From the NCBI GenBank assembly GCA_003260075.1, contig QLIY01000062.1:1-64000 (forward strand): DNA of 64,000 nt, given 5' to 3'. Positions 34,400-45,736 of the stretch are shown in pieces; the stretch's first letter is position 1, and the number at the start of each line of letters is the position of its first letter. Below the pieces are notes generated by a model. That model did not search any database. It worked only from the letters and a program-made list of their open reading frames with translations, and was not told the DNA's origin. Made by a program: the position numbers and the translations under genes. Source of the stretch: Phallusia mammillata. Taxonomy: Eukaryota; Chordata; Ascidiacea; Phlebobranchia; Ascidiidae.

Positions 34400-34925
34400 A
34401 CAAGAGTTTGTTAAATACCGATAGAATGTGTAAAGAGCGCAGTTTGTTTAATTGACAGTGAGACTGGGATAGGGTTAGGGACAAAAATTTAACAAAAAGA
34501 ACTGATGGTTTTAGGTTGATTCTATTGTAATTATTATTATGCAACCTCAGATCAATTCTAATAGCCCTAACCGTCAGCATTTTTTTAGACAAATCGCTGT
34601 TTAAATATTTACGAATGCTCCTTGCGCCACTTATCGGTATATATCCTGTATACCAGTGGTCGGCAACCGCCGGTCCGCGGCCCGGTTCCGGTCCGCGAGG
34701 AGTTGGTTACCGGGCCGTATGCTATTTTAGGTTAAATGCTTTTTAACATTTTGCCCACATCCCAGGGATTATAAAGTAATTTAGTCGTTTTCATTGCTGA
34801 ATATTTGTAGTTTTTTGAAGGCCGGTCCGCGATAAAATTTCGGTTTCAAAAACGGTCCGCGGTACAAAAAAGGTTGCCGACCCCTGCTGTATACGGTGAG
34901 TTCCTGTGTTAGTAGCTCTACCGTC
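34400..34925. mobile_element. GGTAGAGCTACTAACACC-family element, interrupted
   Basis: Interior motifs (AAATACCGATAG, AAAGAGCGCAG, GATAGGGTTAGGGAC, AGCCCTAACCGTCAGCAT) and the right end TGTTAGTAGCTCTACC match other copies of this family. The left end is not clear. The MITE at 34654-34886 is inserted inside it. Confidence 0.65.
34654..34886. mobile_element. hAT-type MITE with CCGGTCCGCGG subtermini
   Basis: A 233-nt element with ends CAGTGGTCGGCAACC and GGTTGCCGACCCCTG. Exact 8-bp target duplications CTGTATAC lie at 34646-34653 and 34887-34894. GGTCCGCG repeats lie near both ends. It is nested in an older element. Confidence 0.9.
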
Positions 34926-35090
34926 TTCACCAGGCAATGGCACACTACCCAACATAAACGTTCTTACAGCACCACACTGGGTGATACCAAATCTTGTGCC
35001 CAACTCAATCGTTTACTCTAAAAAAACAATTTTTTAGCCTGTTGGTAATTGCAAGCCTTATCAACGTTCTTATTCTACTATATAAGGTAG

Positions 35091-35165
35091 TGGTTTCCAA
35101 CCTTTTTCGACGAATTCTTCACTTAAAATTTTGAAACATGTTTATTCCTCCCCGAAAGACTGCAT
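35091..35165. mobile_element. End of a hAT-like element
   Basis: Starts TAGTGGTTTCCAACC and continues into TTCGACGAATTCTTCACTT, resembling the MITE family at 6255. The right boundary was not found. Confidence 0.35.
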
Positions 35166-35528
35166 AGTAAATCTAAACTAAGATCGTTTGAAATTGGTTG
35201 TTTTATCAACTTTACGGGACATATATTTAGACCTAATGGATCTATTTACAAACCACATCTATAAATTCCCATTTTATGTCGTGAATTATTTCCTGTTCAG
35301 AACTTCAGAACTGATGATGCCATATTTTGGTGCGAAATCGATATCCGCAGTGATTTGTAATAATAAGAAAATACACAGGCTGATTTGAGTCTACTGAAAT
35401 TATCAGCTAAGATATGTTCCTCTCCTCAAGTTATTCGATACCACCAGCTTTAAATATAAACAGCTTAAATAACAATAAACATAAACAGCTAAAAAACAAG
35501 AGTCTGATATTCTACATTTAATTTAGGC

Positions 35529-35842
35529 CAGTGGTTCTCAAACTGTGGTACGCGTACCACTAGTGGTACGCCGGAACTTTTCAGGTGGTACGCGAGTAGC
35601 TTTCTGTGATACCTAAATTAGTCCAATCTAAAATTGCAACTCAACTGACCCAACTGATCAGCACTGGTTTGGGCGAAACTCGTGTCTTGTACAGTCTTTT
35701 GAAATTGCTAAATATGCTAGTCAGGGAGAAAATTGGCCTATTTATTGGTCTATCCATGTAAACACGGTTTATGATAGGTGGTACGCAGCGATAGAAATAG
35801 TCGTCAGGTGGTACGCGGTCCGAATAAGATTGAGAAACACTG
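35529..35842. mobile_element. hAT-type MITE with GTGGTACGCG repeats
   Basis: The ends are CAGTGGTTCTCAAACTG and TTGAGAAACACTG. Flanking 8-mers ATTTAGGC and CTTTAGGC match at 7 of 8 positions. GGTGGTACGC occurs several times near both ends, as in hAT MITEs with subterminal transposase sites. Confidence 0.85.
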
Positions 35843-37020
35843 CTTTAGGCAAAACAAAAATATTTGTCATACGAAAACAAAACGATCATTTTTTTTGAAA
35901 TGATACAAGGTGTCAAGGTGCTTTTACTATTATTCTATCCCCCTTATTATAATTTTAGCGTATTTACAACCGCTAGGTTTTTACCTGTACTTTTTCGTGC
36001 CACATCGCTAGGTTTTTACCTGTACTTTTTCTATAATGTGTTACTATGTTCATTGCGTTAAGGTACACTTGAATAAAATATCATACATATACAACATCGT
36101 GCGTTGGTCAACTCGGACACATTGTATTGAGACAGCACGTTGAAATTCCTTTATTGGTAGAAAGTGTGAAATAAGGACGCAACTTAAACATTTCTTAAAA
36201 CAAAGACAGTCATATTTTCTAAGACGAGGATCATGCTTCAAAATAAGGACAATTCTTAGAAAAACGGCCTGTGTGGCAATTCTGCCTACAAGTCAATACG
36301 ACTAAGGTTGCCAGAAGGCCCAGTCTAAAGATCGATACTGATAACAAATAACTAAAGCTATCACCTAATGTTTTTCAAAGCATTCAGTAGGTACAAGATG
36401 CATTAGTTGCTAATCCATGACACATGTTTAAATTGTGAATTTGTGCACCTTAATGTTTTGGCTTCAATCCTTTGACATGAACAAGACATGAATAAGTTTC
36501 TAGTTTGAATATTTGTAATAGCTAATCAGTAAATTGCTGAAAACTGCTTGAATATTAGTTTTGAAGTGGTAACCTTTTTGCAAATGTAATTAAAATGTGG
36601 TGAACTATTGTTAGATGATAAACAATGTGTTTGTTTCGACACAGAATAGAAAATGTTTTCCAGATTGCTTATCTATTCGCTTTAAGTTGTAAACGTAAAA
36701 TGATGCTATAATGAAGTTGTTTATGGGACTTATTGCGAAGTTGTTTTACGAATAAAATCATTAAAGAACATGTTGCTTGTTTATTAGGGTCGGTTTGACG
36801 TAAAATATGACTATGGCAAAAGCCAGGTGTCGCGACGAAGAACTGAGAATTAAGTGCCGTTGTAGTTTTATTATTTTTGTTCATTTTATGGCAACGTGTT
36901 TTATGGAGTATGGTTTAGTGTCTATACACTGCTTCTTCGACTTTTGATAGCCTGTCCCTTGATGCCTGAACAACCTTTTTTTATATCTTACTGAAACCTG
37001 TGATTGAGTATGCAACTCCG

Positions 37021-37026
37021 TTTATT
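37021..37026 (-). terminator. Poly(A) signal of the repeat-protein gene
   Basis: AATAAA on the minus strand lies in a 3'-UTR exon that begins at the CAG acceptor near 37093. The sequence is conserved in the inverted copy (59246-59251). Confidence 0.6.
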
Positions 37027-37154
37027 GATAGCGAGAACAAAAACAATAAAATCGTGTTTCGAATTGTAGGTTTCGGTTGTTCATCTTTGATCTGAAATAC
37101 AAACAAGCGTTTTAACATAAGATAGAATTATGATAGTAGAATAACCTGCTTTAC

Positions 37155-37793
37155 CTAGTAGTAGTAGCCAGCATCTTTGTAGTAGTAGCCCTTGTCGGCT
37201 GCATCCTTGTAGTGGCCCTTGTCGGCTGCATCCTTGTAGTAGTAGCCCTTGTCGGCGGCATCCTTGTAGTACCAGATTCCCTTGTCGGCAGCATCCTTGT
37301 AGTAGTAGGCCTTGTCGGCTGCATCCTTGTAGTGGCCCTTGTCGGCTGCATCCTTGTAGTAGTAGCCCTTGTCGGCGGCATCCTTGTAGTACCAGATTCC
37401 CTTGTCGGCTGCATCCTTGTAGTACCATATGCCCTTGTCGGCTGCATCCTTGTAGTACCATATGCCCTTGTCGGCAGCATCCTTGTAGTAGTAGTAGGCC
37501 TTGTCGGCTGCATCCTTGTAGTGGCCCTTGTCGGCTGCATCCTTGTAGTAGTAGCCCTTGTCAGATTTCATAATGTCACGAACACCTAAAACAAGAATAA
37601 GCAATTTATTTTTTCGTATTGAATCTCTAAATTTGTCGTTTTGTACATGTTTGCACCAAAACAATTAAATTAGAACATGAAAATGCTTAAATCGTATTAT
37701 TAGGGCCTATGTACCGTCGCTAAGCAGGCCTGCATTAGCTGTGTACATCAGCATTGCAAACACAAACAAACTTATCAGCACTGCTCCGTTCAT
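37155..37793 (-). CDS. Secreted Tyr/Lys/Asp-rich tandem-repeat protein (169 aa)
   Basis: Exon 1 (37715-37793) encodes a signal peptide, MNGAVLISLFVFAMLMYTANA, with predicted cleavage before GLLSDG. Exon 2 (37155-37585) encodes GVRDIMKSDKG and then about twelve repeats of KDAADKG or KDAADKA, each followed by HY, YYY, YYYY or IWYY. It ends KDAGYYY and TAG. The lengths sum to 510 nt and the phases match. The stop codon abuts the donor of a following 3'-UTR intron (TAG|GTAAAG). The DNA unit is about 27-33 nt and keeps most other frames open; the signal peptide and phase single out this frame. No cysteine or known domain is visible. The composition suggests an extracellular or tunic/haemocyte matrix protein whose tyrosines might be modified. 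That is inference. Confidence 0.82.
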
Positions 37794-37903
37794 CTTGCTT
37801 GTTTCAACTGCAACAAAACACATAATTGATAAATACAATACAATCTGTTGCAGTATAAATCTTTGCAAGTTACACTGTTTGTCAATCAAACTTTGTAACT
37901 TAC

Positions 37904-37936
37904 TGTTTAAATCTGGTGAGGCCAACTTCTTATATA
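37904..37936 (-). promoter_or_regulatory. TATA promoter of the repeat-protein gene
   Basis: TATATAAG on the minus strand (37929-37936) lies about 140 nt upstream of the start codon. The expected transcription start is near 37905. Between it and the ATG lies a strong acceptor (TTTTGTTGCAG, ending near 37804), so the intervening part would be removed as an outron or a first intron. No promoter counterpart exists in the inverted copy. Confidence 0.6.
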
Positions 37937-38282
37937 GTCATAGCCAGGAAATTAATTCCAATTTGGGCCTGTGGGAAATTTTTATGCGACAAACTATTTA
38001 AACTCGTAGTGGCAATTTCTGCATTGTTACGTACAGTTGAGAACAGCTGGTCCTTACAAACATGTGTTGAAAACGTTGGTTGTTGATTCACACACATTGT
38101 GTAGAATGTTGAGTTGGAAATTGTTCTATTAATTGCCGCATTTTATTCAACCGTACAACGTGGAATATTTAAAACAAGTCTGTTGGTTTTTGCTACATTG
38201 CAAACGTACACGAAATAAACTTTCCAAAAACATTTATTACTTACAAATACTGCATTTTTAAATAACTTAATTACCCAACAAT

Positions 38283-38342
<60 letters not shown>

Positions 38343-38836
38343 TTTTCAAACTGGGGTCCGCGGTCCCCTAGGGCAGGGGTCCGCCACGAGATTTCCGGGG
38401 GACCGCGAGCTTAAAGCATTTCTACAATCTTGTCTAATATGAGATCTTGCGAGTGCATAAGCAAAAATTACATCGACAAACGAGTTTTCTATGACAAGAA
38501 GTGATTTCTTACATCATTTGCAAGTAACAAACATAGGCGATTGTTCTCGCACTTTGGTAAAATTGTTTTAGTCTTGTTTGTGACGTAATAAAATTGCCTT
38601 TGAAACATTCCCACGCAAAGTGATCTTACGAAACTAAATTTTAAATTTATTCTGCATGTTGTTGTTCGAATGCTTTCGAAAGGAATAAATTAACTTTTAG
38701 TTTGGTAACTGGACAGTTTTTGCCAAGGTGTTTTAAATTTTATGAATATATTTAGCTTGGACCGCGAGTGCTCGAGAAAATTACGAAAGGACCGTTATGA
38801 CAAAAAACAAAACATAAAAAAGTTTAAAAACCACTG
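38343..38836. mobile_element. hAT-like MITE with left end replaced by a C-run
   Basis: The right end, AGTTTAAAAACCACTG, is typical. The left part TTTTCAAACTGGGGTCCGCGG starts directly after a 59-nt C-run (38284-38342), so the first bases of the left terminal repeat are missing. GACCGCGAG motifs occur near both ends. Confidence 0.6.
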
Positions 38837-38855
38837 TTTTAACTCGAGGTTGCAC

Positions 38856-39148
38856 GGTAGAGCTATACTAACACCGTAACTCAACTGACAACCTCGGGAG
38901 ATTCGCTTTCACAAGGGGGCGTAAAGAGCGGAATTTTTTATTTAGCGGCTATAAATGGGTTGGGTTGGGAAATAAGTTTTTAAAATTTTTACATTAGTAA
39001 CTAATTTTTTGGGTTAGTTTTATTGAATTTTAAATGCTTATACCTTACCCCGACACTAATAGCCCTAACCGTGAGCATTTTTGGAGATATAACCTATCGA
39101 AAATTAGGCACTTTTGGTTGTCAGAGTTACGATATTAGTAGCTCTACC
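38856..39148. mobile_element. GGTAGAGCTACTAACACC-family element
   Basis: Inverted ends GGTAGAGCTATACTAACACC and GATATTAGTAGCTCTACC. The interior has the family motifs AAGAGCGGAATTTTTTATTT, GGGTTGGGTTGGG and AGCCCTAACCGTGAGCAT. The right end abuts another hAT-type terminus (CAGTGGTTCCCAACCGGGG at 39150). Confidence 0.75.
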
Positions 39149-39699
39149 ACAGTGGTTCCCAACCGGGGTGCAGCGGCACCCTTAGGTGCCAATTACCCGA
39201 CCTGTGATAAATTGCGCTGCAAACCGCCTCGACTGCCAACACCAGCAGTAATAGTTGTTAAGCACTCGTTTTTCATTTAACTCTAGAAGGCGATCGCTTG
39301 TTTCATCACAATAACATTGTTGAAAAGTATCTAACAGTCAGTCTTAACTGTTTATGACGTCACCATATCTACATTATGGTGCTCGTTTTTTAGCAAGTCT
39401 GACGCAAATGGCTATTAGGCTGGCAATACTCTTTGTAGAGCGGCAAAATCTATTTAGAGTTTTAAAATCCTAATGGCGGCCAGATAAGAAGGCTGCTACG
39501 CAACTTTCAAGCGAAGCGAGTCCTAAAGGTTGAAATGTATTGTTGGCCAAAATTCTAACATTACCCCACCAACTTGCTGGCCAAACAGAGCGCCTTCTCA
39601 TTTTTTACGACTGGAGAAATTCTTGGTATCCAAAGAATTTCAGCATTTTCTCGGGATTTCGTGATTGTGAATGAAAACTAAACAAAAAAAGCCGCAAAA

Positions 39700-41870
39700 G
39701 ATTAATAAATCTTAAAGAGTTCATCTATTTTTACTGTCTTTTCAAGGGTAAAGTGTTGGTTATTGAGGTAACCACCAAATATGATCTACAGGCAGCCCAT
39801 TGCAGCAAATAGAATGTGTTTTGCAGTGTTAAACATATTGTGTGCAAACCCACGCCATATACGGAAACGAATACATCGTCGGTCTTGGATTCCCAGTACA
39901 ACGTTAATATGTATGTGGAAGCTGGATAAACACACAATTATGTGAAATAAAGTGTTGGGAAAGACATGAACGACATTACACTTCCTTCGTTTTCTTGAAA
40001 CAATCCAACCACCAACGAACGTAGATAATGGTGCGAAAACTCAACATTTATCTAAAAAAGCTATTTGAGAATGCTTCACCATTGTGGGAACTTCAAATTC
40101 CATAGTTGTAGGTCTATGCAAGGCTGACAGGGTGACAAAAATATGTCCGAGCGAAGCTACAACAAAAAGTTACACTAAATTTGTGCTCGTATAGCCTTAG
40201 TGCTGGTTAACCATTAGGCAAAGTAAGCACGTGCCTACAGGCCAGTCAAAAATCCAGGCCACTTTACAACAACGTGACAATGATTTCGCAACACTGATAA
40301 TTCTGTTTTTTTAGTTGGCAACCCTGATTTTCGGGTCACTTATAAAATGTGCCTACAGGCCAGCAGACCCTTAATCCAGCACTGTATAGCCTGTTGTTTC
40401 AAACTGTTAACAAGGGCTTATTTGTACACTACATTTAATTGTTCATAAACAGCATAAAGCCTTATGCGTGCATTTGAGATTTCCGTTTGGGTATTCGGTA
40501 CATGGGAGGGCAACGAAAATAACTGAACTTGGCGGAATTTTGGGTTTCACAATGGTGGTTTCAGGAAAAAAATATTGAACTATACATGTTGCTGGGTTCT
40601 AAATATGTTACCAATGTATAAATATAGTGAAAGTATACCGATTCTATATGTCCAGATTTATAAGCCTTCTAAATTCAGCGCGTTTACCAAAATATTATGT
40701 GTCACCAGCGTAACAACTCCTTAGCTTACCGCAATAAATGGTATCGCCTATGTAACACATTTGTTACCGTTTTTGCTCTTTTTGATTATTAACTGTTCTA
40801 TTGATTGCCGCACTTCATTCATCCTGAAAGCGTGGAATATTTAAAACAAGTCTGTTGCATTGCAAACGTACAAAAAATAAACTTAAACCGTTTCCAACTC
40901 ATCGTTACTTTCAGATACTGCATTTTTAAATAACTCAGTTAACGAACAATATATAGTTGCTATAAGAGGTTCCACAACCTGAGACTATAGAGATAGAATT
41001 TTTGTGCAAAAATAAAACGAAAACATTTTGCACAAAGAGTGACAAAACTGATGGTGGCGTCATAAACAGTAAAATTTGACGATAAACCGTTTGGACCTAG
41101 GGTGCACAACCCTTTCGCTCTGACGGTCTCAACATTCAGATATTACCTCACAAACTTGCTGACCAAATAGAGCGTCTTAATTCTCATTTTTTACGACTGG
41201 CGCACAAACACATTGTTGGGAGAAGAGCACCTATCACAAAAAAAGATTATATCTACATTTCAAGATTTTGAATTAAAAATTCATTTCAAAGTCGCAAAAT
41301 ATTGATGAAAAATTGTATCTTTCAAAATATTCACAAAAATAAATGATATTTTAGAGTTTTTTTCTTGTTTTTTTCGCCTATAAGGTGGTAGATACTGGGG
41401 CAGTCACCAGCAATCTGCAGGCAGTCCATTGCAGCAAATAGATTGTGTTTTGCAGTGTTGAACATATTGTGAGCAAAACCCAACGCCATATACGGAAACA
41501 AATACATCGTCGGTCTTGGATTCCCAGCCCAACGTTAATATGTTTGTGGAAGTTGGAAAAAAAACACAATTATGTGAAATAGAATGTTTGGAAGGACATA
41601 AACCACATTACACTTCCTCTGTTTTCTTGAAATAACCCAGCTGCTACCGAATAGTGGTAATCGTGTGAAAAACTCGACATATGTCTGAAAAAGGCTTTTG
41701 GAGAATGCTTTACCATTGTGGGAACCAAAAATGTATTTATTCCATAGTTAGGTCTGTCCCAATATGTCCGAACGAAATTACAACAAAAAATTACACTAAA
41801 ATTATGACTGTAAAGCTCGTTGTTGTAAACTGTTAAAAAGTACTTATTTGTATACAAGTGTTTGTTAACA
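39700..41870. repeat. Repeated module with CCATATACGGAAACG motif
   Basis: A module of about 400 nt (around 39760-40120) recurs at about 41395-41760. In reverse complement it recurs at about 56360-56780, 57050-57190 and 57960-58160. It shares GCAGCAAATAGAATGTG, CCATATACGGAAACGAATAC and CACCATTGTGGGAAC. No coding potential is evident. It may be an old transposon interior or part of the inverted duplication that has been copied repeatedly. Confidence 0.55.
40197..40383. mobile_element. Small MITE, TTAGTGCTGGTTAA...TTAATCCAGCACT
   Basis: Inverted ends TAGTGCTGGTTAA and TTAATCCAGCACT, with exact 8-bp target duplications GTATAGCC (40189-40196, 40384-40391). GTGCCTACAGGCCAG occurs near both ends. 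hAT-like by target length. Confidence 0.8.
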
Positions 41871-42618
41871 GTACAGCCTGCACGTCTTTTGTAAGTGAAA
41901 CGAAATATCTAAACTTGGCCAAAAGCAGCAAGGCGCCAGGCCCACAAACAGACATAATGAACCTGATTATTATGATTGGTATTCCGTAGAGTCCTGGGTT
42001 CTAACTCCTTGAAAAAACACATACGTTTGGAACAATACATGAGATAAACATGAATAGTTATAATGTTTGTCGTAAGAAAGTATCACATATCCCCTGATTG
42101 TAATGATGGTGTAGTGCGCGTGATCGTGATGTGGTAATGCTAATGTTTGCTACTAAATCTTAAGTTTAGGCACGTCATCCCAAATTAAACAGATACCATC
42201 GTCCTTAACCTTCCAAGCTCCTGGGCTTGTGAGGACAGAGCCCTGGAATCTTTACACACATGTCTTGCAATTCGGTTCGCTTGTTTATTAGGCCTACTTC
42301 TTGACAAAAGATTTTATAAGTGAGCACAAGCGAAACAGAAGGACTAGAAAGAAGGGCTGAAATAAACCAATGCGCTTGCATACATTTTTTCGGATAAAGC
42401 GATAAATCGGACACATATGCTCTTGCGATCGGCTCTTGCACAATTTTCGCACAAAGCAGCGTCCAATCACAGCACAGGACTAAAGCAGGTAAACACCGGA
42501 TATACAGTGTACTAGTGTAAAAGAACCAACTGTGCTTTATTGCTTTGTGTAAAAACAATCGCATGACGCAAAAATCACAATTGCTGATTTTAAAGTTATT
42601 TCGATCATTCTATTAAAA

Positions 42619-43237
42619 CAGTGGTTCTCAAAGTATGGGTCGCGACCCAAACATGGGTTGCGCAGGGTCAAAAATGGGTCGCGCTGCAGTGATTCAATTC
42701 TGCCCATACGAACTATTACTGTATTAAGTAAACATAAACGAATTTTCTTAATGTAGTAGTAAAGTCACCTCATTTGACACGTTGTACAGTAAATGAACCA
42801 ATCATTACAACATACCGACAATGGCCTTCCAATTTTACTGTTACTCACATAGCGATTGTAACGTCATAGCACGGGGAATAATAGGACAAGGTAATCTTGC
42901 GAAACTAGACGTGGAGATGTAACAGTAAGCGTTTAAGGATGAGTAAGTATTCATACAAGAAAGCTTTTTAGATTTGGGATTCACTTCTATCAATGATCAT
43001 GGTGCTGCAAAGCCACAATGTGTGTTTTGTTATGCAGTGTTGTCAAACGAATCGACCTCGTTAAGCCTGCAGCCATTTAGACATGGGCAGACTCCTATGC
43101 GGCGACGGCGTGGCCTCGAAATTGCAGTTCGTCTCGTTAATAATAATATTTAAATATTTTGATGTTTAAGGCTTGGGTCGTGAGATATTCATAAAACTCA
43201 GATTTGGGTCGCAGTCAAAAAAGTTTGAGAACCACTG
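42619..43237. mobile_element. hAT element with a ZBED-finger relic
   Basis: A 619-nt element with ends CAGTGGTTCTCAAAG and TTTGAGAACCACTG and exact target duplications TATTAAAA (42611-42618, 43238-43245). GGGTCGCG motifs mark both subterminal regions. At about 42939-43080 on the + strand a broken frame reads MSKYSYKKAF, then after a one-base shift LDLGFTSINDHGAAKPQCVF with CYAVLSNES. This resembles the BED-finger start of hAT/ZBED-type transposases. The rest of the transposase is absent. Confidence 0.8.
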
Positions 43238-44044
43238 TATTAAAACGTTCCACCAGACTTGTAAACGGGCCTGGAATTGGAGACCGAACCCGTTTTTGAG
43301 AAGCCCGTTTAGGCCCGAAAGTTTGAATGACAGACCTATACTTGAAGCCTGAGAAAACACCAAGACAACAAACACATGACAATTGGTCTCGAACAAGGCG
43401 TTTTAGGGACATTTGATATTAAGTCAGGTCCAGCAACTGGCTATTCTGCTAGTTTAATTTGTTTTTAAAAAATACTGACACAAAGGGTAAAATCAGGGGC
43501 GCATTCGGCCCACGGGCCGCGTGTTGGACATCCCTGGTTAAAATGACATTTTCGCTTGTCGGTTTTGAACACGTTTTTCGGCGGACCTCCTAAAACTTGC
43601 TGCTTATATTCATAACAAGACAATTGAGATTGAGTCTTCTTATCACTTGTTGTTGGCTATAACTACATACATGTGCATTATATGTTCTATAAATCGCTGT
43701 TTCAACCGGGGGCAGGTATACTGAAGTTGCATGCTTAAGAATTTATGGCAGAAGATTAGATACAGTATACATCCACTTAAGCGGCTAAGTTGTAGAAAGT
43801 CCAATGTTCGAACAAAATTTTTGGCAACTAACTAACTGTTATGTTAACTTTTGTTGTATTAAAAATTATGGAATAAAATTCTTGGAAAACGAGACGATAA
43901 AAATGTTTTTTTTTTTTATCTTATATACTTGGCTATTACCAAAATAATATTCAACGGTAATAAAGTATAAGAAAGAGCAATACTGTTAAATATTTGGTTC
44001 TTAATTTTTTTAAAAAAACTTACAAACACTGACAGCATTACAGC

Positions 44045-45712
44045 CAAGGGCGTCCGCACATAGGGGCAAATGGGGTCAGCTGACCCCCCCTGGAAGATTG
44101 TTGGATGAAAAATAAAAATGCGAGAACATGCAAAGTAGGCAATTTTCTGAAAGGGGGGAGGGGTGAAGGTGATACGAGTGATGACTGGCTGGTCAAGCTC
44201 TCCGATTGTGATCATCACCCTTCTTCGGGAGTATCCCACTTCCTCTATTAATTTACGAAGATACCTACGAGCTACCCGTAATCGCAAAATTTGACAACTT
44301 GAGCTCCTGTAGCCTACTCTCAGAACCACATTACTAGTGCGGACACTGGCTTTATCTTACATAAACCTGAAGAAGGATAACTCATAGTTTCAGATAAAAT
44401 CATCTCGTATTTCGTGAATTCAATGAAGCTTTTCGTAACATTGAACCATACAGAAAAGAACAATCAGCCACCAGTTTAGTTAATCAGTTCTTGAAAAAAA
44501 AGTTAAGTCGACGTGGGTCTTTGCCGAATTTTTCGATGACTTTTTGTATGAACGATTTTTTTTCCGAGTTTATTTTTTTTCCGAGTTCTGTGGACACTCA
44601 TCATACACAGCCGGATAGCCTGTCTCCAGACATGGTTGATCTGAGCCATGTTTTGACCCGCCTCATTGTGCTGAAGGATCTTTCTACCGTACAAGTACCG
44701 AGACTTGCCAGCAAAATTCGAACAACAATTAAGTTTGGATACACTTCCAATAAATGTTTTTGATATATATCAGAGCGTGGCGCAAATCTATCAATACGTT
44801 GGGGAGAGGGGTTAATTCTAAACATTTGCCAAAAATAAAGCTATTTCCGGTACCAATAGGCAACTTTCTTTTTTGTTGATACCCACGAAAGAACGAGACA
44901 GTTCTAAACCGAGAAACTTTTTAGGCCTACTCTGTGGATACATCGATATCCACATAATCATACACATTAGCCTACGCTTGCTTTTTAATTTCTATCATAC
45001 CCTTGCTGTTCAATTTCTTCAGTTTTTTGACAAATGCAGTTATATGGTGATTTGTGGTTCGTAGATATCAGAATAATTGATTTTGGGGATTAGTGCCAAA
45101 TGCTCAAATCTTTTTAGGCTCACTGCAAATCTTAAATCACCACATATAGGCTACTGGTTAACTGCATTTACAGCTTGCCACACTTCTACCAGTCCTTGGC
45201 AGATTGAAACTAAGCTATTTGAACAATCGCTAATTTTCAAATTTGCTGTTGATATAATCACAACTCATAACTTTTTTCTGTGTATGGTTTTAAAGATTAT
45301 AGACTCCCAAATACCATCGCGTAATGGAAATGCTTCTTTTTCTCTGTTCTTACCTTCCTTTACTATCTTTTCTTGAAACTACTAGCTACTCTAGCAGTCG
45401 GTCGCTGCGGAAACCACGCAGTTATGAATTATGACAAAACAAAGTGCATTATTACCCCAAATGTATATATTACACCTTACGCAAGGTTCACTTGAGCACG
45501 ATAATAGTGTGCAATAAAACGATTATATAACTCTGATAATTTGTGCTCTGGCCAATTTTGATAAAAATCCGTAGAAATGTAAACACTGATAAAAATGATA
45601 AATTGTCTGGATGGTGTAATGGTCAAATTTTCAAAAAAGTTTTGCATCCGGCCGAAAGGTCAGAGTGAACCCACCTTGACCCCCCCTAACCGAAAACCTG
45701 CGGACGCCCTTG
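44045..45712 (-). mobile_element. Degenerate hAT transposon with transposase C-terminal relic
   Basis: A 1668-nt element with ends CAAGGGCGTCCGCA and TGCGGACGCCCTTG and exact target duplications ATTACAGC (44037-44044, 45713-45720). On the minus strand at 44610-44760 it encodes a hAT dimerisation-region signature: YPNLIVVRILLAS, then CTVERSFSTMRRVKTWLRST. A frameshift near 44605 moves the continuing sequence (MMSVHRTRKK) to another frame. Upstream coding sequence is broken by stops, so the element is inactive. Its right end lies 16 bp past the stop codon of the ZP gene. Confidence 0.85.
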
Positions 45713-45736
45713 ATTACAGCATATATATATATCATC

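Larger units (their letters stand above)
36050..42120. repeat. Left arm of a large degenerate inverted duplication
   Basis: Segments of this interval match the reverse complement of 56050-60530 in collinear order: 36050-36900 with 59900-60530, 36935-37135 with 59130-59330, 37985-38120 with 58866-58985, 40560-40750 with 57590-57770, and 41930-42090 with 57370-57520. Insertions, deletions and repeat copies interrupt both arms. This arm holds the intact repeat-protein gene. The spacer between the arms contains two hAT elements and the ZP-domain gene. Confidence 0.75.

Noticed and set aside
37081..37589. Other long open frames through the repeat gene (QPTRAT, LQGCSRQG, LVGCILVV repeats)
   Set aside because: A 27-33-nt repeat without stops keeps several frames open. 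Only the KDAADKG frame joins a signal-peptide exon with correct phase and a conserved stop.
42205..42564. 119-codon minus-strand open frame
   Set aside because: No family resemblance, no convincing splice context, and it lies between repeat blocks. Length alone is weak evidence in 64 kb.
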